Shown in pieces: positions 1 through 27,480 of a stretch of 64,000 nucleotides of DNA (position 1 is the stretch's first letter; the number at the start of each line of letters is the position of its first letter). The stretch comes from Takifugu bimaculatus (taxonomy: Eukaryota > Chordata > Actinopteri > Tetraodontiformes > Tetraodontidae). A program made the position numbers and the translations under genes. The notes under the pieces were generated by a model that worked only from the letters and a program-made list of their open reading frames with translations, was not told the DNA's origin and ran no database searches. Where the stretch lies: contig CP034990.1 of NCBI GenBank assembly GCA_004026145.2, positions 17,996,176 to 18,060,175 of the forward strand. Reading direction: 5' to 3'.

Positions 1-1162
1 GCGGGGTTGCTTCTCCCCATCTGCGCAGACAAGGGCTGCGGCCGATGGAACCAGGAAATGAGACAAGGTTTACTGATTGACCCAAAGAGGAGAAGTTAAA
101 TTCTCTCTGACAGCACCCTCTGACTGAATAACATAACAAACCAAACGCCGCCCAGAGGACATCGGGTCAGCGGGGGAGTAAAGGGGCGCTATCAGTCTGA
201 TGGAGTGAGATCTAAGGCTACACAGAGCAGCGACGCTTCCCAGACAGTAGCTCCATTTAAAGGACCCCTGCAATTTTGTGGCTATAGACAAAAGCCAATT
301 CACCACTTACCAGGTTGCCAATCAATACAGACCTCGGGCTAAAGGAGTAGCGGCAGGGTGGCGGCGCTGGCCCCCGTAGGTGCCGAGAAAACGAGCAAAA
401 CAAAAAACTTTGTTCCATGTATCAGCAATGAAGCACCGCGTCCTTAAGCATTTCCAAATTCTAGCATCAGTTTTTTAACCTGCGGTTTTAATATATCCCA
501 CACAATCAGCGCCGGGGGTGGAAATGAATGTCGAGCCTTCAGGATTAAAGATGGAGCGCTGCCCCGTTCATTTAAAATATCCCCCAGAGTCTGTGAATCA
601 TGTCACCAACCGCTGGACATCCCTCTGACTTCACGCCAGCGAAAACAACCGATTACGTCAGCGCTCTTTGTGCAGGTTTCAAAGCCTTAATGACGCCCGT
701 GTGATGGCGATCCAGCTGAGGTTAGGGTTTCGTAAATTGTAGAATGGGGGCACTCACATGGCTGCATGGAGACAAATCACAGACCAGAAACTTCAAGAGG
801 AAGCTGTGTAGATGGAGCGAAATGAGATCTCTGCTAACACACTTGCAACCAGTCAGTGTGTGTGTGTGTGGGGGGGGGGGGAGTGGAAAACAGGGGCTCC
901 AAGTATTTTGAGAGAAAGCCATCTTTGTGTGGTTTTTAAGACTGCTGTCTCTCTCTGGGTTCTGCCTTTGAAATACAGTTAAGACCTTTGATGGAGGTTC
1001 TCTGCCAGCCCCTCGGAAAGAGAGGAAAGACGTAAAAGAGAGAAGAGAGGGGGAGTTGAAGGCAAACAGGAGCAGCACGAGAGGAAAAGAGAGCATATAA
1101 ATCTTTGAATGTTTGCTGCGTTTCGATGTTAACGCCTTGCCGCTTTCTCCGCCTGCCCGCAG
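1..1162 (+). other. sox6: sox6 upstream intron, 3' part
   Basis: This is intron sequence ending in a pyrimidine-rich acceptor (CGCCTGCCCGCAG, AG at 1161-1162). The expected preceding sox6 exon, encoding the Q-rich and alanine-rich region after the first coiled coil, is not found here in any frame. Open frames on the minus strand (70-306, 722-1387) have no recognisable domain and run across the exon. A short (GT)n followed by a G12 run lies at 857-881. Confidence 0.85.
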
Positions 1163-19679
<18,517 letters not shown>

Positions 19680-19849
19680 GACCTGTCACATCCGGAACGA
19701 GAGGGAAACGGACAGCAACACGGCCAGTCTGATCTGATGGAGCAAACAAGCGAGAGAAAACAACAACAGAGGGGAGAAAAAACACAGGCGAAAACTGGGT
19801 TTAGGAGCCAGCATGCAGACATGGCTTCATCAGAATCAAAAGCTATTTG

Positions 19850-19856
19850 GTCTTAA
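19850..19856 (+). promoter_or_regulatory. miR-499/miR-208 seed match (7mer-A1)
   Basis: GTCTTAA in the 3' UTR pairs with miR-499 and miR-208 positions 2-7 plus an A opposite position 1. It is preceded by G, so it is not an 8mer. First of four such sites. Confidence 0.65.
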
Positions 19857-20251
19857 GTGTTTATTTGAGTGTGACAGCAGTTTGGTTGTGATTTCAACAT
19901 TTTATTTAGTTTTTTTTTTTTTGTCATTTTTGTGATTGTGGACATTTATGCCATTTGGTAATTGCCTGGAGCTTAAAGACATAACTTGAAATTGAATATT
20001 CTTACATCACGTTTCTCTTCGATCGGATGATTTGGATGTGGTGCAGGACCGTTGTGGACAGGAACAATCCTCTGACTCAGGTATAGTGTGGCAGCAAAGA
20101 GAGCTTGTGAATGTTTTAATCAAGAATCACCAGAACAAAATATATATTTACGTCCAGCATTACGAGGGAAACTACATGGTATTATTATTGTCCTTATTAT
20201 TAGTTTGTTAGTTTTATTGTTATTGTCAACTGACTGCATATGAGTGCAGAA

Positions 20252-20259
20252 GTGCCAAA
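20252..20259 (+). promoter_or_regulatory. miR-96 family seed match (8mer)
   Basis: GTGCCAAA matches miR-96 positions 2-8 plus the A opposite position 1. A further 7mer GTGCCAA occurs near 21300. SoxD genes are reported targets of this family, but here the evidence is sequence only. Confidence 0.4.
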
Positions 20260-20314
20260 CATTTCAAGATGAAAAACCCTGGAAAATCCTTTGAGAGCGA
20301 CCTTCTGCCTCTCA

Positions 20315-20321
20315 GACAATC
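20315..20321 (+). promoter_or_regulatory. miR-219 seed match (7mer-m8)
   Basis: GACAATC pairs with miR-219-5p positions 2-8. It is one of two matches in this UTR; the other, at 22502, is an 8mer. Confidence 0.5.
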
Positions 20322-20344
20322 TCTTAATACAGCTTCAAGATCCT

Positions 20345-20398
20345 CCTCCCCCCCCCCCCCCCCCCCAAAAAAAAAAATTACCCTAACAAAAAAATAAA
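20345..20398. repeat. C-run followed by A-run
   Basis: A long C homopolymer (about 20) is followed directly by an A run, then AATAAA at 20393-20398. The run length is likely variable or mis-sequenced. The AATAAA here may be a by-product of the A-rich tract rather than a working signal. Confidence 0.8.
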
Positions 20399-20789
20399 CT
20401 CAGGAAATGAAGAGCAGCGGGCTCGGCGAGGCATAAAGTGTGTAACATCTTGGTTGTCCCACGGTGCTAGCAGCGCTCCGGGGAGTCCAATGCAGTGATC
20501 AACAATGAGGAAACGGCCAGCCCCCTTTTTCATTTCCTCCTCACCGTCCTTGTCCCCAGTGTTCTTAAGTCTCCCCTAGCTCTGCCACCCAGTGTTGTTC
20601 ACCAAATTCTTAATCGTCATTTATAATCAGGCCGGGATGCTGAAGGGCCAAAGGCCTTCAATCTGTAAGATTGGAACAGCATCAAAAGGCAGCTTTGGGG
20701 GCATTATAATCTCAAATTGATGTTGTACAATGTGTAGCTACAGTGTATTCTGTTAAACACTTTAGCCCTTATTTGGACAGCAAGTTTAA

Positions 20790-20796
20790 AGTCTTA
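20790..20796 (+). promoter_or_regulatory. miR-499 seed match (7mer-m8)
   Basis: AGTCTTA pairs with miR-499 positions 2-8. It is followed by G, so there is no A1. Confidence 0.65.
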
Positions 20797-20869
20797 GTTC
20801 TTAGTGCTTTGGGTTTTTTTTCCAATCTTAATTCTTTTAGACATTGTAAATCTTAAATAGACACTAAGA

Positions 20870-20877
20870 AGTCTTAA
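20870..20877 (+). promoter_or_regulatory. miR-499 seed match (8mer)
   Basis: AGTCTTAA is a full 8mer match to miR-499-5p. It lies 80 nt downstream of the previous site and 61 nt upstream of the next. Confidence 0.75.
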
Positions 20878-20930
20878 AGCAGAGCACGGACATTTGGGCT
20901 GATGCAATGATTGCTGCTGTAGTCTTAAAT

Positions 20931-20938
20931 GGAGTGAC
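20931..20938 (+). promoter_or_regulatory. miR-499 seed match (8mer)
   Basis: A second full AGTCTTAA 8mer. Three miR-499 sites fall within about 150 nt. Confidence 0.75.
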
Positions 20939-21936
20939 CTTTTTTTGCAAGGTTTTTAATTGACAGAAGGTCGAGTTTCTTTCTTAAATTACCTCATCGC
21001 ATGAACTTGAGAGGGGTTACCTTAAACAGATTCTTCATTACTGCACATCTACGCATCTGTGCTGCTTGAGCCTTATGTTATTTTTGATCATTTTGTCAGC
21101 TTTCGAAGCTCACTGAAGTCTTGAATTAAAGTAGGGCAACGTTTAACAATTAATGGATGAGGCACAAAGCCTTAATCCTGGTTCCAGAAACACGGACAAG
21201 TGTTCCCGAGTCCACTGATGTTGAGACTCAGATCCTCTTTACAGGGCAGAAGGTCTAAGGGGCTTCCCTCCGTGCCATGCCCCAATCTGACCCCTAGTCG
21301 TGCCAAGTTCAGCACCCAGGGGGCGCCATCTGGCTCAGATGAAGGGGAAAAATCACCAGGGAGGGGTAGGAAACAATAAAAACAGGGCGTTGCATGCCTC
21401 ATTGTGCTCTCCATCAAAGTGCTAGTAGCTCAGGCCTCAACCGAACTTCCAACCCCGGCCCAATCACCAAGCAGCGGCGAGCAGATGGAACAAGTACATC
21501 AAGCTGTGGGGGATTATTAAAATGACTGACGACTGGGTATCATCTGAAATACAGCATTATTAATGCATGAGTCCAGCTCCTCGCCTCCCTTGCCCTTGAA
21601 CCTGTCCGTTTGAGGAAGAGAGGGGAGGTCCACCCGCTGCTGGTCACTGCATTTTTCTCCAAGCCCCAAATGGTACAGATGGTTCTTTATCTTAAGCTCC
21701 AGTGTCTCCTGTCTTACTCTCAGCGATGTTTTTCTACTCTCTGGAATCATTTATATCAGCCTTTCTTCTTTTTAATTCCACCCCCCTTCACACAATGTGT
21801 ACATTGTTCAAGGTACCAGACATTTTACAAATGCTCTCCTCTACAAACCCGCATGGATTCTATTCCAAATCAGCCTGTTTGGTCTTTTAAAGCTGTTTGC
21901 TCTGGTTTGCTGGTGTTAGATTGATCTGTATGTGAT

Positions 21937-21944
21937 TGTAAATA
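21937..21944 (+). promoter_or_regulatory. Pumilio-type element TGTAAATA
   Basis: Exact match to the PUF consensus TGTANATA. Two more copies lie at 22586-22593 and 23665-23672 in the same presumptive UTR. Confidence 0.5.
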
Positions 21945-22189
21945 CTTTCCTGACAATGCCGCACGCTCCAGTGGGCTGGTAGTTGAAACGGACTCATCAC
22001 ACAACTGAAACTGGACTGTGCCTCTACAGTCAAATAAAAAAAGACAAAAAAAAATGGAGAAAGAAAAAGACAAGAACTCACGAGGAGACAATGTTTCGTA
22101 AGTGTTACAAGCACTGGATATCAATTGTATTTTAATCAATTCTAATGTGAAGCTGTTTGAGGAAGAACATCCTGAATGAACAACCACAG

Positions 22190-22251
22190 AAAAAAAAAAA
22201 ATTCCCCGGCTGGACTCAAGTGGATTTGATTTGAGTCGCTTTTTTTTTTTT
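22190..22251 (+). other. A12/T12-flanked hairpin in presumptive 3' UTR
   Basis: A12 (22190-22201) and T12 (22240-22251) flank a perfect 7-bp inverted repeat, GACTCAA (22213-22219) and TTGAGTC (22231-22237), with an 11-nt loop. In RNA it could form a nested stem-loop with an A-U outer arm. Confidence 0.5.
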
Positions 22252-22501
22252 GTCTTTGTATTGTTTTTATTTATGCAAGGACACAACGTGACGGACGAAC
22301 GCGTCCTTTAAGCTTCAGGGCTGCCCAGGGGAGAGACTCAGCACAAGAAAAAAAGCGAGAAGAGAAATTCAGCAGCAGGCTCGGTTTGCCTTCCAAACGT
22401 CACTGCGTTGTATATTGTATTTGAAACTGTAGACTATCGACATATTGTATTTATTATCAGCCACCTCCGGCTCTAAAACCTGCAGCGAAGACAAAACTAT
22501 G

Positions 22502-22509
22502 GACAATCA
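22502..22509 (+). promoter_or_regulatory. miR-219 seed match (8mer)
   Basis: GACAATCA is the full 8mer for miR-219-5p, a microRNA known to repress Sox6 during oligodendrocyte maturation. Confidence 0.65.
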
Positions 22510-22585
22510 GACAGAAAACAAAACACAGTTGTTCAAATGGAGCTCAAATGTTTTCAGTGAATTAAAGATTTCATTTGGATTTTAT

Positions 22586-22593
22586 TGTAAATA
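22586..22593 (+). promoter_or_regulatory. Pumilio-type element TGTAAATA
   Basis: Exact TGTANATA consensus, second of three in the presumptive UTR. Confidence 0.5.
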
Positions 22594-23348
22594 TAACATA
22601 GGAATTCTATTTTTCGCTCATTAGTGAAGTATAAGTTATGTGGCTGTTCTGTTTTATGATCTTTATGTCTTTTTTGTTCCAATGTGGGTATGTGGGTTTG
22701 TGTTTTTAACACCTGACAAGTCACTGTACCTCATGATGCTGAGTTTTGTGTTTTTTCTGCATATTGGAAGAGTGCAGCATTGGACTTGAGACGGAGCTAA
22801 AATGTTTCCATCATCTTCTCGAACACAAAAACAGTCGCAAAGATCATCCTGGTTTCGACAAGCACTTGCTCAAACTCGAGAGTTATTTATTGATTGGACT
22901 GTCATGCTGTGGATCCTCTCAGCAAGAAAAGTACGCGACAGATTTCTCATGCAGAGCGGACGACATCCTCAAAAATCTGCAAGTATTCGGCCTGCAAATT
23001 TTATGAATGATTGTTTTAAACAATTGATATATGTAGTTATTTTTCTTTTATTTTAAACATGGGAGTGTGCAAATATTTATTTGTTTGTGTGGTGGAACGC
23101 GCAATCACGTGCGTCCTTCATGATTCTGTCCTCTTCGTCGTTTCCTATGTTGCACGATCTGCAGCAGATCTGCAGCTTTCGTTCATTAACCTTTTGATCA
23201 AACAGCGGAAAACAAAAAAAAGCTCCTTGCTAAAACTTTGCTTGCTGTAATTTATTTTTGTTTCCCGTCTCTCCTCCCCTGTCTGTACATTCTGATGTAT
23301 ATGGTGGGAGTGTCCTCTGTGTTAACTTAATCAGCACAATTCACTGAC

Positions 23349-23356
23349 ATGCTGGA
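23349..23356 (+). promoter_or_regulatory. miR-338 seed match (8mer)
   Basis: ATGCTGGA is the full 8mer for miR-338-3p, the partner of miR-219 in promoting myelinating-glia differentiation. Confidence 0.6.
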
Positions 23357-23664
23357 TTGAGATGCTAGCTGCTGTTCAGGAGTGATTCTTTATTTTTTTT
23401 CAATTTTTTTGGGACAACATTGGTTGTCTTTGGTACTCTCGTGTCTCTGAAGCAACACTGTGTCGGGCTCCTCCATCACTGGAGCCGTTCTGAAAAATGC
23501 TGATAGAATTTTCTGCAAAGATCTTTTCTTTTTTTTTTTAAGTTCCCCCTGGCAGATACTTAGGCCCACTGCGAGTGTTGTTTGGATGTTATTAGACAAA
23601 ACAAGATGCATAGTGTCAGTCGCTGCTTAAAAAAAGGAAAAAAAAAAAAGTTTATGTCTGAATA

Positions 23665-23672
23665 TGTAAATA
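23665..23672 (+). promoter_or_regulatory. Pumilio-type element TGTAAATA
   Basis: Third exact TGTANATA site. It sits in an AT-rich block (23640-23740) that looks like distal 3' UTR. Confidence 0.5.
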
Positions 23673-24488
23673 GTTTATCATAATAACTTGTACAGTCCAA
23701 TGTAAAGTTTTTAATTCAACTTAAAATGTTGCCATCACATTTGTGTTCACATTCTTCTTTATACAGTACAGAAGATCCATTATTTGCTAGGGCTATTATC
23801 GCTATAAAGAAAAAAAATGACAATGTTACTTTTTTTTAAGTTTGTTTGGTTTTGCTTGGCTTCAAAGTGTACACAAGCAAATCTTTTGGTTTTCATGTGC
23901 AGTATTGACGTGAGGTAAACTTTAAGGTGAATCATTTTACAGTGGTGTGTGTGCGGAGAGCTATCTCCTCAGCTTCGGTTGTGTTTATACACTATTAGCG
24001 GTTCTGAGCAAAAACCAGTGCGCCACATGTTTGGGTGCACTCGACACCGGAGGAAAACGTGCGCCACGTCTGATTAAGTTATTGCCGCCAATCAATCCGG
24101 GCAGAGAGTGATCGAACGCCATCGTCCATCACAAACAATGCAACAGCGGGATGAGAAACTGCCTGTTTCAGCTCATTTACCTCAAGAATTTCCTCCTTTT
24201 CTGTAAGAGATGTTTGTGTTTCTCCCATCACTCCATCTTTTGTACTGCTGTTCACACAAATTAAAGAGACATTTTGTTTTAAGATCCGAGCAGCTTTTTT
24301 TGTTGTCATTGTGGAACGCACACGAGCGGTTGACAAAAGGGTCCGAGGCGAGAAGCATGGACAAGATTATCATAAAATAATGAAAGAAATCGTTATAAAT
24401 GAGGACTGGTGAAATGCTCATTTGCCATTTTGTCTACACAAATGTACAAATCTGTGTTTTTCTTAGCAGTAAATATGAAATCCTCCAA

Positions 24489-24494
24489 AATAAA
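24489..24494 (+). terminator. sox6: candidate distal polyadenylation signal
   Basis: AATAAA followed by CTTTATTGACATC, at the end of the T-rich, UTR-like stretch. Another AATAAA at 24559 is an alternative. Usage is inferred. Confidence 0.4.
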
Positions 24495-24520
24495 CTTTAT
24501 TGACATCAATATGAATCAAG

Positions 24521-24772
24521 TTGAACTATTAGTCTCAAGCATAAATCAGGTACTACGAATAAATTGAGTCTGTTAAAGCTAAAATTTGCCCCAAACGTTC
24601 TTTAATGTTGTGGGACCCAGCAAAAAACCCACTTTGCTAGTAGAATGAGGAGTTTGGTACACAATGTGTAGCAAATGTGAGAACACACACTCGCTCACAC
24701 ACACCTGTCCCATGAAAACACACATTCTTAGCTGTGACCTTTGAATTTCTGCCTCTACAAGCTCATGGATGC

Positions 24773-24820
<48 letters not shown>

Positions 24821-27100
24821 TGCGTGTGTGTGCGTGTGTGTAGTAGTCTGAGCCAGAGGTCATGTGGAAGGCTGTAAATGCCAGACTACGTCCATCATCC
24901 GTCACTGGATTTCTGCCATCTTCACCTCGTTATCATCACAACTAACTGTCCCACACCAATTTAAACTAGTATCTTTGGTTTATTCCATCTGTGTGTCTGT
25001 TTCCTGTTACCTGAACTCAACAGCACATTTTTGTCCCTGATCTTCTTCATCACACTTCTTTTTGTGTGCGTCTATTTTACCGTATATTACTGCAGGGCTT
25101 TGGCCTCTGTACTAGATCTCAGTGCACGTGCGCTCCACCACAGATGTAAATTAGACGCACACCTCCGCACAGTAAATCTTACAGTAATTTTCCCAGCCTT
25201 CATTTTGGCGACGGCGCGGCGAGAAGAATGAAACTTGGTGTCTTTGTTTAGGCAGCATTTAGCATGAGAACGAGCTGGAGCTACTGATCCACGCATGAGA
25301 GTTTAATCCGAACACACCCTCTAATCGGTTGTTGTGCACTTAATCACAGGGCTGTGATGAACGACAGAGTTTTGGGAGCCACATGGAGGGCTACAGTAAC
25401 ACTGATGGACTGTGGCTGCTCTACAAAGGTGTGCATCCTTGAACGGGGGGGTAATAATTAATGCAGCGAGGCCGCGGCAGCGGCAGGGCTGCTATTTCAC
25501 AGCTCTGATGACTAAACTCCGGTGGGAAGGGGGGGGCAATTAGAGGTGCCCGCAACAATATTTTACTCATTTTGTCCTGCTCGGCGCTGCGGCCGCTGTT
25601 GCACCCGGTGAATCTGTCAGACAGCGCCATTTCCCCGAGAGCCGCCGCCATTAATCTGATTTTCTCATTAGAGTTGACTCATGACTTCATTGTGCCGGCT
25701 CTGGCAGCCGTGCAGGAGGAGCCGGTTAGCTTGTTTAGAGCAGCCTCGGTCTTCCTGTTTGTGCAAAGCTGTATCGCACAAGTGTGACCGGAACTGCTTT
25801 CCTAACTTTGAATCTAAATACCTCTGTGTTCAGTCGGCGACAAAGACGTGGGTTCTCTTACATCTGTCCGTGCCTTCGCAGTGTTTGAAACCCTGGAGGT
25901 GAAGGACTTTAGGAAATCTTGCTAATTTCACAGATGGTTTAAAATAGATTAGTGTGGAGAAGCGGCTCCCGGAGACGAGCTGACCCACCAGGCTCCTTGT
26001 GCAGCTGCCAAGCCCTGTGCCGGATGTTTAGATGTGCCTTCCAAAAGTCCTGCAAGGTTAAACTCAAACTTAAGCATCCCAGAATGTCGTCCTCGTTGTT
26101 TGCATTTCTGCATCTTCAGTAAACATCTCCTCCCTCTCCTTCAGTGTCTTAAACAGGTGATTTGCTTGATAGTTTCCCTGTATTCGAGCCCATTAATCAC
26201 GTCTTGCTGACGTTTTTCTCGCGCCAGATAAAAGGAGAGATCGAGCTAATTGTCTTTTTTCCAGCCTCGAAATTTGCGGTCTTGAGCAATACGCCGTTCT
26301 TACTTCCTGTTCTTGGCTTGAACTTTAAATGAAACAGACTGTTCTTGCTTGTTACTTTGTGGTATTTCTCATTAGAAATTTTGTCCGACGCGTCCAAGTC
26401 TCCATTTTTGGAACGGAATAAAGGGTTGAATCAGCCTTAGCCTTGCAGAAGAAGCCAAGCCTGCTGCTGGAGCTGGGCTGCATCCGAGTGGGCCCCGACA
26501 AAACCCTGGCCCCGCCGGAACGGCCCAGCTTGGAGCTAACGCCCAGAGACAATGGCACAGGGTGAACAACTCCACACGGTTTTGTTGGACTTGTCATTCT
26601 CAGGGACATAGCTGTGAGGAACGCCTAGGAACCGTCGGAGGGTTATTTGTGCTTTTTGACCCATATTTGGGACGGCTTTCACTGGGGCCTTGTGGGAAGG
26701 TTGAAACAATGGCGAAGCGCCTTGTCAGAGGGACAGGCGGCGCAACCAGCCAACACGTCTTGGACGTGCTTCACTGGAACGATTGTCTCCGTGAGGCCGG
26801 CCGCTAGTTTGGTGGATTAATTTGAAATATCCTGAATAAAGTCAGCAAGTGTGTGCAAGTGTGTCCTTCCCTGTTCTATCCCCTTTTACCCTCTTCCTAA
26901 CGTAGGCTGCGCTCATCTGTGTGGAAATGGCTCAGATTTGCTGCAAACACTGGGCTGCCCAAATGAACTTTTGAAGATCCACACGGGACCATCTTTCAAA
27001 ATGTAATATTGCGTACTGTTTCACATCATTGCATCTCCTCGGTGCATTTGTCTCCCGGAGCATTTTAGCGCATTTCTGTGGGAAGAATAAATGCGTAATG
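24521..27100. other. intergenic, no gene seen
   Basis: It holds the (TG)n array at 24777-24840 and a GC-rich block (about 25455-25650) that mixes CpG-rich sequence (GCGCTGCGGCCGCTG near 25585) with ATTAATCTGATTTTCTCATT. This could be regulatory. Open frames at 26352-26609 (minus) and 26562-26807 (plus) overlap and have no recognisable domain. Confidence 0.6.
24777..24840. repeat. (TG)n microsatellite with CG interruptions
   Basis: About 64 bp of TG repeats, pure for the first 40 nt, then interrupted by CGCG, GCG and GCG. It produces the His/Thr-repeat open frame on the minus strand. Confidence 0.95.
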
Positions 27101-27169
27101 TTTTTTAAAAGCATTTCTGCTCCCTCAGCTGATTTTTTTTTTTTTTGAAAGAATTGAGCAAAATGAAAG

Positions 27170-27480
27170 ATATCTTTCTCAGAATATGTGTTATTCTCTC
27201 AGAGCTATCACTCAGCTCGCTCATGCATATGTGAATCACACACCTTTATGAATATGTAAATGCCGCGAGAATGCCTCATTAATTAGTAATTCATGCATTT
27301 TTCACAAGCCCAATACTTTGCCAGTGTGGTTTGATGAATTATCAGCCAGAAGTTAAAAAAAGGGATTCATCATCACATTTTCAGAGGTTCTGAGCTACAT
27401 CTGTAATTTCTGTAATTCAATGAATATGATTTGTGCTCCGCAGCTGCCTCTAAAATGATCTATGGATTCCTCCCTCCCAT
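27170..27480. promoter_or_regulatory. candidate AT-rich conserved non-coding element
   Basis: A dense set of homeodomain and POU-like cores: CATGCATATGTGAATC, ATGAATATGTAAATG, CATTAATTAGTAATTCATGC and GATGAATTATCAGCC. Sequence is non-repetitive and non-coding. This composition is typical of developmental enhancers near vertebrate transcription-factor genes. Conservation is not tested. Confidence 0.35.

Larger units (their letters stand above)
19680..24520 (+). other. sox6: probable sox6 3' UTR (end uncertain)
   Basis: About 4.8 kb of AT-rich sequence follows the stop without a new gene. It has UTR-like content: many T-rich and ATTTA stretches, three TGTAAATA motifs (21937, 22586, 23665) and microRNA seed matches listed separately. 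Canonical AATAAA signals occur at 20393, 21375, 22033, 24489 and 24559. I favour 24489 as the distal signal because T-rich UTR-like sequence continues up to there, but a shorter UTR is possible. Mammalian SOX6 mRNAs also have very long 3' UTRs. Open frames within it are short shadows. Confidence 0.6.

Noticed and set aside
20393..20398. AATAAA as the main sox6 polyadenylation signal
   Set aside because: It lies in an artefact-prone C/A homopolymer tract, and UTR-like sequence with microRNA sites continues well beyond it.
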